Assembly: GCF_039696035.1 (NCBI RefSeq)
Contig: NZ_CP155567.1
Span: forward strand, 1,476,001-1,540,000
DNA length: 64,000 nucleotides
Reading direction: 5' to 3'
DNA from: Microbulbifer sp. SAOS-129_SWC
GTDB lineage: Bacteria; Pseudomonadota; Gammaproteobacteria; Pseudomonadales; Cellvibrionaceae
Shown: piece by piece, positions 34,432 to 42,568 of the stretch
Numbering within the stretch: position 1 is the stretch's first letter
Layout of the letters: every line of letters begins with the position of its first letter
Notes under the pieces: generated by a model
What the model was told of the DNA's origin: nothing
Seen by the model: the letters and a program-made list of their open reading frames with translations, nothing else
The model's database searches: none
Position numbers and translations under genes: made by a program

Positions 34432-36936
34432 ATGGACATAAAAAAGTATCTATTGCCCAGTGAAACGGACGCACTGCGATTGGCGGAGAGTGCCGATACG
34501 GGGGGGCTGATGAAAATCGCGGCAGGCCTGCGTGACCGGCAGTTTCGCAACCTGGTGACCTACTCGCGCAAGGTTTTTATTCCCCTGACGCAGTTGTGCC
34601 GGGACGTCTGCCACTACTGCACGTTTGCGCAGACGCCCAACAAGGTGGAAAACCCCTACATGTCGGTGGGCGAGGTGGTGGCGGCGGTCCGCCAGGCCGC
34701 CACCGTAGGCTGCAAGGAGGCGCTGTTTACCCTTGGTGAGAGGCCGGAAGACCGCTACAGCGCTGCGCGCAATGCGCTCGAGGAAATGGGGTTCGGGTCA
34801 ACGCTGGCCTATGTAGCCCATGTGGCGCAGACGGTACTAGAACAAACCGGGGTTCTGCCCCATATCAATGCCGGTTGCATGAGCCGCGCCGAGATCGAGA
34901 TGCTGCGACCGGTTTCGGCATCTATGGGTTTGATGCTGGAGTCGATATCGCCGCGATTGTGCGCGAAAGGGCAGCCGCATTACGGTTCCCCGGACAAGGA
35001 CCCGGAGCGGCGGCTGGCAACACTGCGGCGCGCCGGTGAAGCCCGGGTCCCGTTTACCACCGGCATACTTATCGGTATTGGAGAAACACGCCGTGAGCGG
35101 ATCGAATCCCTGCTCGCGATTCGGGAGCTGCATCACCGCTACGGACATATCCAGGAAGTGATTATCCAGAACTTCCGCGCAAAACCGGGAACACGCATGG
35201 CCCAGGCCCCGGAGCCGGATCTCGAGGAATTGCTGTGGACCATTGCGGTAGCGCGAATCATCTTTGGCCCCGGAATGAATATTCAGGCCCCGCCCAACCT
35301 GAGTCCGGGCGTTCTGCCAAAACTGCTGAAGGCGGGGATCAATGACTGGGGCGGTGTGTCTCCGGTTACCCCGGATTTTGTTAACCCGGAAGCGCCCTGG
35401 CCCGAGGTGGAGAAACTGGAGCGGGAATCTGTGCTTGCGGGTAAATATCTGCAGCAACGCCTGACGATATACCCTGAATTTGCCTGTGCCGGGCAGGAGT
35501 GGCTCGATGAAAAACTGCGCAAGCCAGTATTGAAGCTGGTGGATGCAGAAGGGTATGCACGTAATGATGGCTGGATAAGCGGGCAGAGCGCAGACCTTCC
35601 GCCGGGATTGGCGGTCGGGTGGAGTGGCGCAGCAGGAGAGGATTCTCTACCGCCAGATCTGACGGCGATTGTCGCGCGGGCAAAAAAGGGGGAAGCGCTT
35701 GCGGAGCAGGAAATCCTGCGTCTGTTCCAGGCGCGTGGCCCGGAAGTGGCCTATCTGTGCCAGCAGGCGGACCTGCTACGGCAGTCGGTCAATGGTGATA
35801 CGGTGCATTATGTCGTCAATCGTAATATCAACTACACCAACGTCTGCTATTTCAAGTGCCAGTTCTGTGCCTTCTCCAAGGGCAAGCTGAGTGAAAACCT
35901 GCGCGGGCGCCCCTATGACCTGGATTCGGGCGAGATCCGGCGGCGGGCCAGTGAGGCCTGGTCGCGCGGTGCCACAGAAGTGTGCATGCAGGGCGGCATT
36001 CACCCGGACTACACCGGCCAGACTTATCTGGATATCCTCGACGATATCAAGTCGGTAACACCCGATATGCATGTGCACGCCTTCTCACCACTGGAAGTGT
36101 GGCAGGGGGCGAAGACACTGGGTATAGACGTGCGGACTTACCTGCAGCGCCTGAAGCGGGCCGGTCTGGGCAGTTTGCCCGGTACCGCGGCGGAAATACT
36201 GGACGATGAAGTGCGCGCACTGCTCTGTCCGGACAAAATCAACACGCGTGAATGGCTGGAGGTGATTGAAACCGCCCATGAGGTTGGTCTGCGCACCACC
36301 TCTACCATCATGTTCGGGCATGTGGATCAGCCGGTGCACTGGGCCAGGCACCTGTTGCGCATCCGCGAGGTGCAGTCGCGCACGGGTGGGATCACCGAGT
36401 TTGTGCCGCTACCGTTTGTCGCCAGTGAGTCACCGATTTTCCTCAAGGGCAAGGCCCGCATGGGGCCGACCTTCCGCGAGACCCTGCTGATGCATGCCGT
36501 GGCGCGGCTGGCACTGCACGGCAGCGTCGACAATATCCAGACATCCTGGGTCAAGATGGGGGAGTCGGGAACAGCGGCATGTCTCAACAGCGGTGCCAAC
36601 GACCTGGGGGGGACACTGATGAATGAAACGATTACCCGTTCCGCCGGCGCAACCCATGGTCAGGAGATGGCGCCGGGCATCATGGAGGAATTGATTCGCA
36701 GGATGGCGCGTATCCCCCGGCAGAGATCCACCACCTATGGCGAGGTCCCGGCCGAGCGCATCGCCAGGTCGTTTCATGCCGCACGGCTGGCGCCGGTGGT
36801 TAACACCGCAGTCGATGGCCGGCGCCGGTTCTGCACGGCCAAGCGCGAGTTGGTGCGCTCGGCCCCCGAATACATTGCATCCGAAAGCCCGGTGGACGGA
36901 AATGCCTGCGAGGCGGAGTTGATCGCCAGTGGTTAG
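34432..36936 (+). CDS. fbiC: 7,8-didemethyl-8-hydroxy-5-deazariboflavin synthase, fused CofG/CofH
   Basis: 834 residues made of two radical-SAM halves, as in actinobacterial FbiC. The CofG half has its cluster cysteines at C56, C60 and C63 (LCRDVCHYCTFA) and the CofH half at C472, C476 and C479 (NVCYFKCQFCAFSKG). Each is followed by the family's glycine-rich and ESISPRLC-type or PGTAAEIL-type segments. Together they build the Fo deazaflavin from tyrosine and the flavin precursor 5-amino-6-ribitylaminouracil. It ends the npdG-cofE-cofD-cofC-fbiC operon, 19 bp after cofC. Archaea and cyanobacteria usually split the two halves, so the fusion points to an actinobacterial-like lineage for this gene. 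Confidence 0.95.
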   Translation: MDIKKYLLPSETDALRLAESADTGGLMKIAAGLRDRQFRNLVTYSRKVFIPLTQLCRDVCHYCTFAQTPNKVENPYMSVGEVVAAVRQAATVGCKEALFTLGERPEDRYSAARNALEEMGFGSTLAYVAHVAQTVLEQTGVLPHINAGCMSRAEIEMLRPVSASMGLMLESISPRLCAKGQPHYGSPDKDPERRLATLRRAGEARVPFTTGILIGIGETRRERIESLLAIRELHHRYGHIQEVIIQNFRAKPGTRMAQAPEPDLEELLWTIAVARIIFGPGMNIQAPPNLSPGVLPKLLKAGINDWGGVSPVTPDFVNPEAPWPEVEKLERESVLAGKYLQQRLTIYPEFACAGQEWLDEKLRKPVLKLVDAEGYARNDGWISGQSADLPPGLAVGWSGAAGEDSLPPDLTAIVARAKKGEALAEQEILRLFQARGPEVAYLCQQADLLRQSVNGDTVHYVVNRNINYTNVCYFKCQFCAFSKGKLSENLRGRPYDLDSGEIRRRASEAWSRGATEVCMQGGIHPDYTGQTYLDILDDIKSVTPDMHVHAFSPLEVWQGAKTLGIDVRTYLQRLKRAGLGSLPGTAAEILDDEVRALLCPDKINTREWLEVIETAHEVGLRTTSTIMFGHVDQPVHWARHLLRIREVQSRTGGITEFVPLPFVASESPIFLKGKARMGPTFRETLLMHAVARLALHGSVDNIQTSWVKMGESGTAACLNSGANDLGGTLMNETITRSAGATHGQEMAPGIMEELIRRMARIPRQRSTTYGEVPAERIARSFHAARLAPVVNTAVDGRRRFCTAKRELVRSAPEYIASESPVDGNACEAELIASG

Positions 36937-36966
36937 GACCTGCGGATCATTTACGGTTGGGTGGGG

Positions 36967-36989
36967 GCGGCCTACCGATGGTAGGCCGC
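36967..36989. terminator. Hairpin between fbiC and the alcohol dehydrogenase
   Basis: GCGGCCTAC (36967-36975) and GTAGGCCGC (36981-36989) form a 9-bp stem with a 5-base loop in the 87-bp gap between convergent genes. T-tracts are poor, so a bidirectional terminator is likely but not certain. Confidence 0.6.
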
Positions 36990-37023
36990 TGTTGTGGGGT
37001 GGCAATACGCTGGCGAAGCCGGG

Positions 37024-38058
37024 TCAGTTGATTCTGGTCAGGACTTTGCACTGGTGGTCGGGTTTTCGCAGCGCTTCGAAAACGCCGGGCAGGTCGTCGA
37101 GGCCGATGATATCGGTCACCATCGGCGCGACATCAATACGTTTCTCAGCCAGCATCGCGATAGACGTTTCAAAGTCGTCCTTGGTGTAGGCAATGGCAAA
37201 CTGGACGCTCAGCTCCTTGATCAGGCCGAGGAAAGGCATGATGTGATCCGGTTGCTCGCAAACACCTACCGGGATGATTTTGCCACCGTAGGGTGCGATT
37301 TCCATGCATTGCTGCAGGAGGCCCGGGGCCCCAACACACTCAAAAATAACGTCGGGTGCTGCGCCGGTGAGGTCGCTGAACTGCTCCAGCAGTGCATCGG
37401 CTCCCGCGCTGACATCCGGGGTGACAACCTGCGTCGCCCCCATTTTTTTTGCCAGTGCAGCCCGTGTTTCGGTCAGCTCGCTCACGACAATATCCCTGGC
37501 ACCAAAGAAGCGTGCCCACAATGCGACGGTAAGCCCGATGGGGCCCGCCCCCATGATCAGTACCCGGCTGCCGGCCTGGAGTTTGGCCACACGCACTGCA
37601 TGTAACCCGACAGCCAGCGGTTCCACCAGCGCGGCGCTTTCCAGTTCCAGGTTATCCGGGATACGCAGCGTTTCCCGGCTGCCTGTCGTGACGTAATCGG
37701 CAAAGCCGCCCTGGTCATCGACACCAGAGACTTTTTTATTCATGCACTGGAAAAATTCGCCGCTGGCGCAGGCGCGACATTTCCCACATGCAATAAAGGG
37801 CAGGGCGCAGATACGGTCACCGATCTGCCAGTCGCCAGTCGCCTCTTTGCCGACTTCCGCGACAACGCCCACAAACTCATGGCCGAGAATCTGGCCGCAA
37901 CAGGCGGTGGTCAATCCTTCCCGGGTGGCATGCAGGTCTGTCCCGCAGATGCCACAGTAGTTGACCTCCATGACCAGCTCACCCGGTTCCGGGGTGGGGT
38001 CATTTACGGTCTCCACACTGAGCGGCTGTCCAATCTGTTTGAATACTGCGGCTTTCAT
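37024..38058 (-). CDS. Zinc-dependent alcohol dehydrogenase (MDR family)
   Basis: 344 residues with catalytic-zinc residues (YCGICGTDLH, GHEFVG) and four structural-zinc cysteines in CGKCRACASGEFFQC (Cx2Cx2Cx7C). The NAD loop is GAGPIGLTVALWA. Threonine/2,3-butanediol/sorbitol-type dehydrogenases share this layout. A 2,3-butanediol or alpha-hydroxyketone activity would fit with an acetoin-type complex upstream, but this is only one reading. ATG 38058 follows GGGGGTCACT. It is divergent from the SDR at 38347, and the shared region has operator copy F, so it is probably part of the regulon. Confidence 0.88.
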   Translation of the reverse strand: MKAAVFKQIGQPLSVETVNDPTPEPGELVMEVNYCGICGTDLHATREGLTTACCGQILGHEFVGVVAEVGKEATGDWQIGDRICALPFIACGKCRACASGEFFQCMNKKVSGVDDQGGFADYVTTGSRETLRIPDNLELESAALVEPLAVGLHAVRVAKLQAGSRVLIMGAGPIGLTVALWARFFGARDIVVSELTETRAALAKKMGATQVVTPDVSAGADALLEQFSDLTGAAPDVIFECVGAPGLLQQCMEIAPYGGKIIPVGVCEQPDHIMPFLGLIKELSVQFAIAYTKDDFETSIAMLAEKRIDVAPMVTDIIGLDDLPGVFEALRKPDHQCKVLTRIN

Positions 38059-38201
38059 AGTGACCCCCCGACGAATTTTTCCATGTTTTTCTCCGGATCA
38101 TTAGCAGGTTGTTATCGCCACAGTGCTCCCGGGCGCGCGGGGAAATAAACTCCGGGCCATACGCCCGGCGAATCCGCAGTCAGGCTAATGCAACAAAAAC
38201 A

Positions 38202-38221
38202 AACAGTCAAATCTGATTGTT
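38202..38221. promoter_or_regulatory. Island operator copy F (divergent ADH / SDR)
   Basis: AACAGTCAAATCTGATTGTT matches the perfect palindrome at 16 of 20 positions. It lies in the divergent region between the zinc alcohol dehydrogenase and an SDR. CTGATT (38213-38218) and TGATAA (38237-38242) could be a promoter toward the SDR, again with the operator across the -35. Confidence 0.6.
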
Positions 38222-38346
38222 TTTAATTTGGAGGTCTGATAACTTCAGGAGTCAGTCGATAACCAATGATGAACAGGCTGCGTTTTCCTGTGCCAAACGG
38301 CGCTGTTGGGGCGGCAGGGCGGCTACAGAGACCCCAGGAGATCAAG

Positions 38347-39108
38347 ATGGAACTCGGACTTAACGGCAAGAAGGCGGTGGTCACTGGTGCAACACGGGGC
38401 ATTGGCCGCGCGATTGCGGAGCTGTTGGCAGATGAGGGGGTGGACCTGGCGATCTGCGCCCGCAACAAGGGCGAAGTCGATGCCGCGGTGGCAGCCCTCG
38501 GGGCCAAAGGCGTGAAGGTCACCGGAGCGGTGGTCGATGTCGCGGACAAAGACACCTACCAGAAGTGGGTCGCCGAGGTCGGCGACGAGCTCGGAGGGAT
38601 CGACATTTTTGTCCCGAATGTCAGTGCCGGCGGTGGCAACATGTCCGACGAAGGCTGGATCAATAACCTGAATGTCGATGTGCTGGGCACCACACGCGGA
38701 ATCGAGGCGGCGATGCCGTTCCTCGAGCACTCTGAGGCGGCCTCGATTGTCATTATTGCCAGTACCGCTGGCGTCGAGACCTTCATGGGGCCGCAATCCT
38801 ACAACGCGATGAAGGGGGCACTGGTTATTCACGGCAAGCAGCTGAGCCAGGCCCTGGCGCCGCAGGGTATCCGTGTGAACTGCGTGTCGCCGGGACCCGT
38901 TTACTTCGAGGGCGGCGCCTGGCAGTACATCAAGGAAAATATGCCGGAATTATATGAAGGCACTCTCGCACAGATTCCCCAGGGACGCATGGGTAGCCCC
39001 GATGAAATCGCCTTGGCCGTCACATTCCTGGCCAGCCCCGCGGCCAGTCTTATTACCGGCGTTAACCTGGTCGCTGACGGTGGCTTTACCAAGCGCGTAC
39101 AGCTGTAA
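38347..39108 (+). CDS. Short-chain dehydrogenase/reductase
   Basis: 253 residues, classical SDR: VVTGATRGIGRAIAELL cofactor loop, VPNVSAGGG in place of the usual NNAG, IIASTAGVE serine and catalytic Y-N-A-M-K in SYNAMKGALVIHG, then VNCVSPGPVYFEGGAW. The NNAG-to-NVSAG change is common in a subgroup of SDRs. ATG 38347 follows CCAGGAGATCAAG. Operator copy F is upstream. Together with the ThuA, acyl-CoA dehydrogenase and Rieske genes that follow in the same direction it may form one transcription unit. Confidence 0.87.
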   Translation: MELGLNGKKAVVTGATRGIGRAIAELLADEGVDLAICARNKGEVDAAVAALGAKGVKVTGAVVDVADKDTYQKWVAEVGDELGGIDIFVPNVSAGGGNMSDEGWINNLNVDVLGTTRGIEAAMPFLEHSEAASIVIIASTAGVETFMGPQSYNAMKGALVIHGKQLSQALAPQGIRVNCVSPGPVYFEGGAWQYIKENMPELYEGTLAQIPQGRMGSPDEIALAVTFLASPAASLITGVNLVADGGFTKRVQL

Positions 39109-39190
39109 CCACCCGCTCTACACATTCGCACCACCGGGGCGGTTCGCCGAGAACCACTCCGGATAAACCAACAACAATGAGGTGGTGATC

Positions 39191-39952
39191 ATGGGGAAAA
39201 GTGACCGAATAGATGTCTATCTCGTCGCGGGTGGCAAATATCACAATATCGACCATGCGCGGCTGGAAATTCTGAAACTGCTGGCTGAGCAGCCACGGGT
39301 CAAAGTTCGTGTTGGCGAAGACTACAGCGATATTGACGCAATCTGCGCGTCAGATTTCATCATAACCTATACCTGCGATGTTATTCCCACGGATGCTCAG
39401 ACCGAGCGCCTCTGCCAGTATATCCGCAGCGGCAAGAAATGGTTTGCCTTGCACGGCACCAACTCGATTTTGCGCTTCCTGGTCAACGACAGCGGATTTA
39501 CTGTCGACTGCCCGGAGGAGAATGTCCCGTTTATGGAACTCGTTGGCAGCCAGTTTATGGCGCATCCCCCCATCCATGAATACGACGTGATTCCAACCGA
39601 GCCCGATCATCCACTGGTGAAAGATATTCCCAGTTTTAAAGTCGATGATGAGCTGTACCTCAGCAAGTTTCACGGAGAATACCAGACGTTGCTACACACG
39701 CACTGGAACGCCCCGGTTGAGAATTTCACCAGTAACGATTGGGTCAAGGAAGATGATATCCAGCCGGTGCTCTACATCCACCCTTATGGCCACGGGCAGG
39801 TCCTGTATCTCACGCTGGGGCACTGTCGCGGAAAGTACGATATGCAGCCCGCTATTGAGGAGTACCCGGAGCCGGAAGAGGGCGCCTGGCGAACCGAAGA
39901 GTATTACGAGCTTCTGCGGCGCGGTATTCAATGGGCGATGCAGCCGGTCTAA
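39191..39952 (+). CDS. ThuA-domain protein
   Basis: 253 residues of the ThuA-like (class I glutamine-amidotransferase-fold) family: VYLVAGGKYHNIDHARLEIL at the start, ADFIITYTCDVIP-like strand, KWFALHGTNSILRFLV, then SQFMAHPPIHEYDV, and PYGHGQVLYLTLGHCRG near the end. ThuA was first linked to trehalose and sugar use, but most members are uncharacterised and some lie in catabolic islands. The start is ATG 39191 (GTG codons at 39182 and 39185 are alternatives; GAGGTGG lies in front). It precedes the acyl-CoA dehydrogenase by 52 bp. Function here is unknown. Confidence 0.8.
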   Translation: MGKSDRIDVYLVAGGKYHNIDHARLEILKLLAEQPRVKVRVGEDYSDIDAICASDFIITYTCDVIPTDAQTERLCQYIRSGKKWFALHGTNSILRFLVNDSGFTVDCPEENVPFMELVGSQFMAHPPIHEYDVIPTEPDHPLVKDIPSFKVDDELYLSKFHGEYQTLLHTHWNAPVENFTSNDWVKEDDIQPVLYIHPYGHGQVLYLTLGHCRGKYDMQPAIEEYPEPEEGAWRTEEYYELLRRGIQWAMQPV

Positions 39953-40004
39953 GGACTGCACCTGTGTGCGATCTTGCCAGCTAAAGAGTGTCTGAGGCCA
40001 AAGT

Positions 40005-41192
40005 ATGGATCTTTCGTTCAGCCCGGATGAATTGAAATTTCAACAGGAAGTGCGGCAGTTTCTGGCGGATAACCTGCCCGCGCATATTGTCGCGGCGACA
40101 AGGAACAACAGCAGCGTTTTTGTTGAGAAAGAGATAGCACTGGAATGGCAGGCTATCCTCGTTGAAAAGGGCTGGGCGGTACCCCAGTGGCCCGTGGAGC
40201 ACGGCGGAACCGACTGGTCCGCTGCGCAGAAATACCTGTTCAGCAAAGAGTGTTACCACGCCGGAGCACCGATGCTGATCCCGCTGGGCTTGCTGATGCT
40301 GGCCCCGGTGATCATGGCGTTCGGCAGCGAGGCGCAGAAGGCGGAGTTCCTGCCGAAAATACTGAGTGGCGAGCACTACTGGTGCCAGGGCTATTCGGAG
40401 CCGGGGGCCGGCTCGGACCTGGCCAGCCTGAAGCTGAGAGCCGACGCAGACGGGAGCGACTATATCCTCAATGGCTCCAAGATCTGGACTACCCACGCGC
40501 ATCTGGCTGACCATATTTTTTGTCTGGTCCGTACCGACAGCCAGTGCAAGCCGCAGCACGGCATCAGCTTTCTGCTCGTCGATATGTCTACGCCCGGCAT
40601 CACTGTCGAGCCGATCATCACCATGGCCGGTGATCACGAGGTGAACCAGGTATTTTTTGACAATGTCAGGGTTCCGCAGAGTGATCGCATCGGTGAGGAG
40701 AACAAGGGTTGGACCTATGCCAAGTACCTGCTGGAGTTCGAACGCGGCGGCGGGTTTAACGGCGACCGTATCCGCCACGAGTTAAATCACCTCAAGCAGC
40801 TTATCGAGGATATTCATACGGTTACGCCCGGTTTTGATACAAGTGGCTCCATAGCGCGCAGAGTGGCAAGGCTGGAGATTGACCTGAAAGCGCTGGAAAT
40901 TACCGAGTTGCGAATCTTGTCCTCGATCAGCGGAGGAGAGAATCCCGGTAAGGAATCATCGATCATGAAGCTCACCTATACCAGGTTGGAACAGGCGGTG
41001 AGTGAGCTCGCGGTGGAAGTTATTGGTTATCGGGGGGTTGCTATGGACCCGCCGGAAAATGACAGTGGCCTGCGCCCTGACTTTATCAGCTCGGTGGTGC
41101 CGCGTTACCTGAATACCCGCGCCGCCTCGATCTTCGGCGGTTCCCAGGAAGTGCAGCGCAATATCATAGCGAAAATGGTATTGGGGCTCTAG
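40005..41192 (+). CDS. Acyl-CoA dehydrogenase
   Basis: 395 residues of the FAD-dependent acyl-CoA dehydrogenase family: N-terminal helical region, the middle domain flavin motif YSEPGAGSDLASLK, then GSKIWTTHAHLAD, and C-terminal FGGSQEVQRNIIAKMVLG. The catalytic glutamate position is not certain by eye. Long variants with QGYSEPGAGSD are frequent in steroid and terpenoid catabolism, often working as heteromers, but no second subunit is adjacent. GAGGCCAAAGT precedes the ATG. It lies between the ThuA and second Rieske genes and would introduce a C=C next to a CoA thioester. Confidence 0.88.
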   Translation: MDLSFSPDELKFQQEVRQFLADNLPAHIVAATRNNSSVFVEKEIALEWQAILVEKGWAVPQWPVEHGGTDWSAAQKYLFSKECYHAGAPMLIPLGLLMLAPVIMAFGSEAQKAEFLPKILSGEHYWCQGYSEPGAGSDLASLKLRADADGSDYILNGSKIWTTHAHLADHIFCLVRTDSQCKPQHGISFLLVDMSTPGITVEPIITMAGDHEVNQVFFDNVRVPQSDRIGEENKGWTYAKYLLEFERGGGFNGDRIRHELNHLKQLIEDIHTVTPGFDTSGSIARRVARLEIDLKALEITELRILSSISGGENPGKESSIMKLTYTRLEQAVSELAVEVIGYRGVAMDPPENDSGLRPDFISSVVPRYLNTRAASIFGGSQEVQRNIIAKMVLGL

Positions 41193-41313
41193 CCAGCAGT
41201 CTCACATTGCCAAGCTTGGCCGGAGGCGAGTCACTGCGCCTCTGCAGCTTCCGTTAACTCCATTCGAAAGAGATGTCTGTGACTGAGATAGAATAACCAT
41301 CGGGGATATCAAC

Positions 41314-42465
41314 ATGCAGCGTCCGGACCAAATTCGCGAGATCAAGATCCTGATGGATCTGGTGGAAAAGAAAACTACCTCGATGGCCGATGGTGTCATG
41401 GAGATTGATGTCAACGAATACACCAGCCCAGAGCAGTTCGAACAGGAAAAAATAGCGCTTTTCCGCAACTATGCGCAGTTTGTCGGGCCCAGTTGCCTGG
41501 TTTCCAATGCCGGCGACTATTACGCTTTTGACGATACCGGTATTCCCATTCTGGTGGTCCGCAACGCCGATGGCAAACTCAATGCCTTTGTGAACATCTG
41601 TTCGCATAGAGGGGCTCCGCTGGCTGAGTGTGCCAGTGGCCAGGCGCGGCGCGGGAAGATGTTCTCGTGTCCGTACCACGGGTGGAGTTACAACTTGGAC
41701 GGCGAGCTCGTGGGCATCCCGTTCGGTAAAGACGGGTTTCCGGGAGTTGATCGCGGCAAGCTGGGGCTGCGGCCCCTGCAAGTGGAAGAGAAGTACGGGA
41801 TGATCTTCGTGATGCCGAACCCGGAACTGACCTTCGACATCGATGAGGTGTTGAGCGGGATCCAGGAGCGGGTATCCGGATTTGGCTTCGAGGATCACCA
41901 CTATCTGGGGGTCAAGCAGGTGTATACGGACTTCAGCTGGAAGCTCAACATGGATACCTTCCACGAGTTCTACCACTTCGAGTTCCTGCACCCGGAAAGT
42001 ATCGGCACCATGGCCTACAGCAATATCGCCAACTACCAGCAGTACGGCCGCAACCACTCCATGGGTTCGCCCTCACTCAGAATCAACGAATTGAAAGACA
42101 AGCCTGAGGCGGAGTGGGAGCCGCGGGAGTTCAGCTCTTTCGTCAATTACATCTTCCCCAATACCGTGATATTTGTCGTGAACGACCATTTCCAGACCTG
42201 GCGTGTCTACCCGATCAGTCCCGGCCGGTCTGTGGTGTATCACAGTATGTTTATTCCGGAAAAGCCTAAAAACGAAGACGAGCAGAAGGCTTTCGAAGGC
42301 TACTTCCAGATGATCAACGATGTCGCGGTTACGGAAGACTACGGATTGGTAGACAGGGTACACCGGGGGCTGCAGGCGGGTCTCGAGCGCAAGGTCATCA
42401 TCGGGCGCAACGAGCCGGGAGTGCAGAATATGCACCGCCAGCTACACGACCTTCTCGACGCCTAG
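41314..42465 (+). CDS. Rieske non-haem iron oxygenase, alpha subunit (second)
   Basis: 383 residues. Rieske ligands C96, H98, C119 and H122 (CSHRGAPL... SCPYHGW) have a 20-residue gap between the pairs, longer than in the first Rieske enzyme (16). Mononuclear iron histidines are in EFYHFEFLH, with a glutamate in the bridging position. As with the first, no beta subunit, ferredoxin or reductase is adjacent. ATG 41314 follows CGGGGATATCAAC. It is the last gene of the 38-42 kb group. The family includes ring-hydroxylases and O- or N-demethylases, so demethylation is as possible as dioxygenation. Confidence 0.9.
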   Translation: MQRPDQIREIKILMDLVEKKTTSMADGVMEIDVNEYTSPEQFEQEKIALFRNYAQFVGPSCLVSNAGDYYAFDDTGIPILVVRNADGKLNAFVNICSHRGAPLAECASGQARRGKMFSCPYHGWSYNLDGELVGIPFGKDGFPGVDRGKLGLRPLQVEEKYGMIFVMPNPELTFDIDEVLSGIQERVSGFGFEDHHYLGVKQVYTDFSWKLNMDTFHEFYHFEFLHPESIGTMAYSNIANYQQYGRNHSMGSPSLRINELKDKPEAEWEPREFSSFVNYIFPNTVIFVVNDHFQTWRVYPISPGRSVVYHSMFIPEKPKNEDEQKAFEGYFQMINDVAVTEDYGLVDRVHRGLQAGLERKVIIGRNEPGVQNMHRQLHDLLDA

Positions 42466-42488
42466 CCGGCGATTCGGACAACTAGAAA

Positions 42489-42513
42489 GCCCCGGCGGGT
42501 TTCCCCCCGGGGC
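42489..42513. terminator. Hairpin between Rieske 2 and mmsB
   Basis: GCCCCGG (42489-42495) and CCGGGGC (42507-42513) form a 7-bp GC-rich stem in the gap between convergent genes. It marks the boundary between the accessory island and the valine operon. Confidence 0.65.
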
Positions 42514-42568
42514 AGGCCGGTCGATTTTCATTACTTCAGTTTGCCGTAGATGTTCGCGTCCGGCCGGA

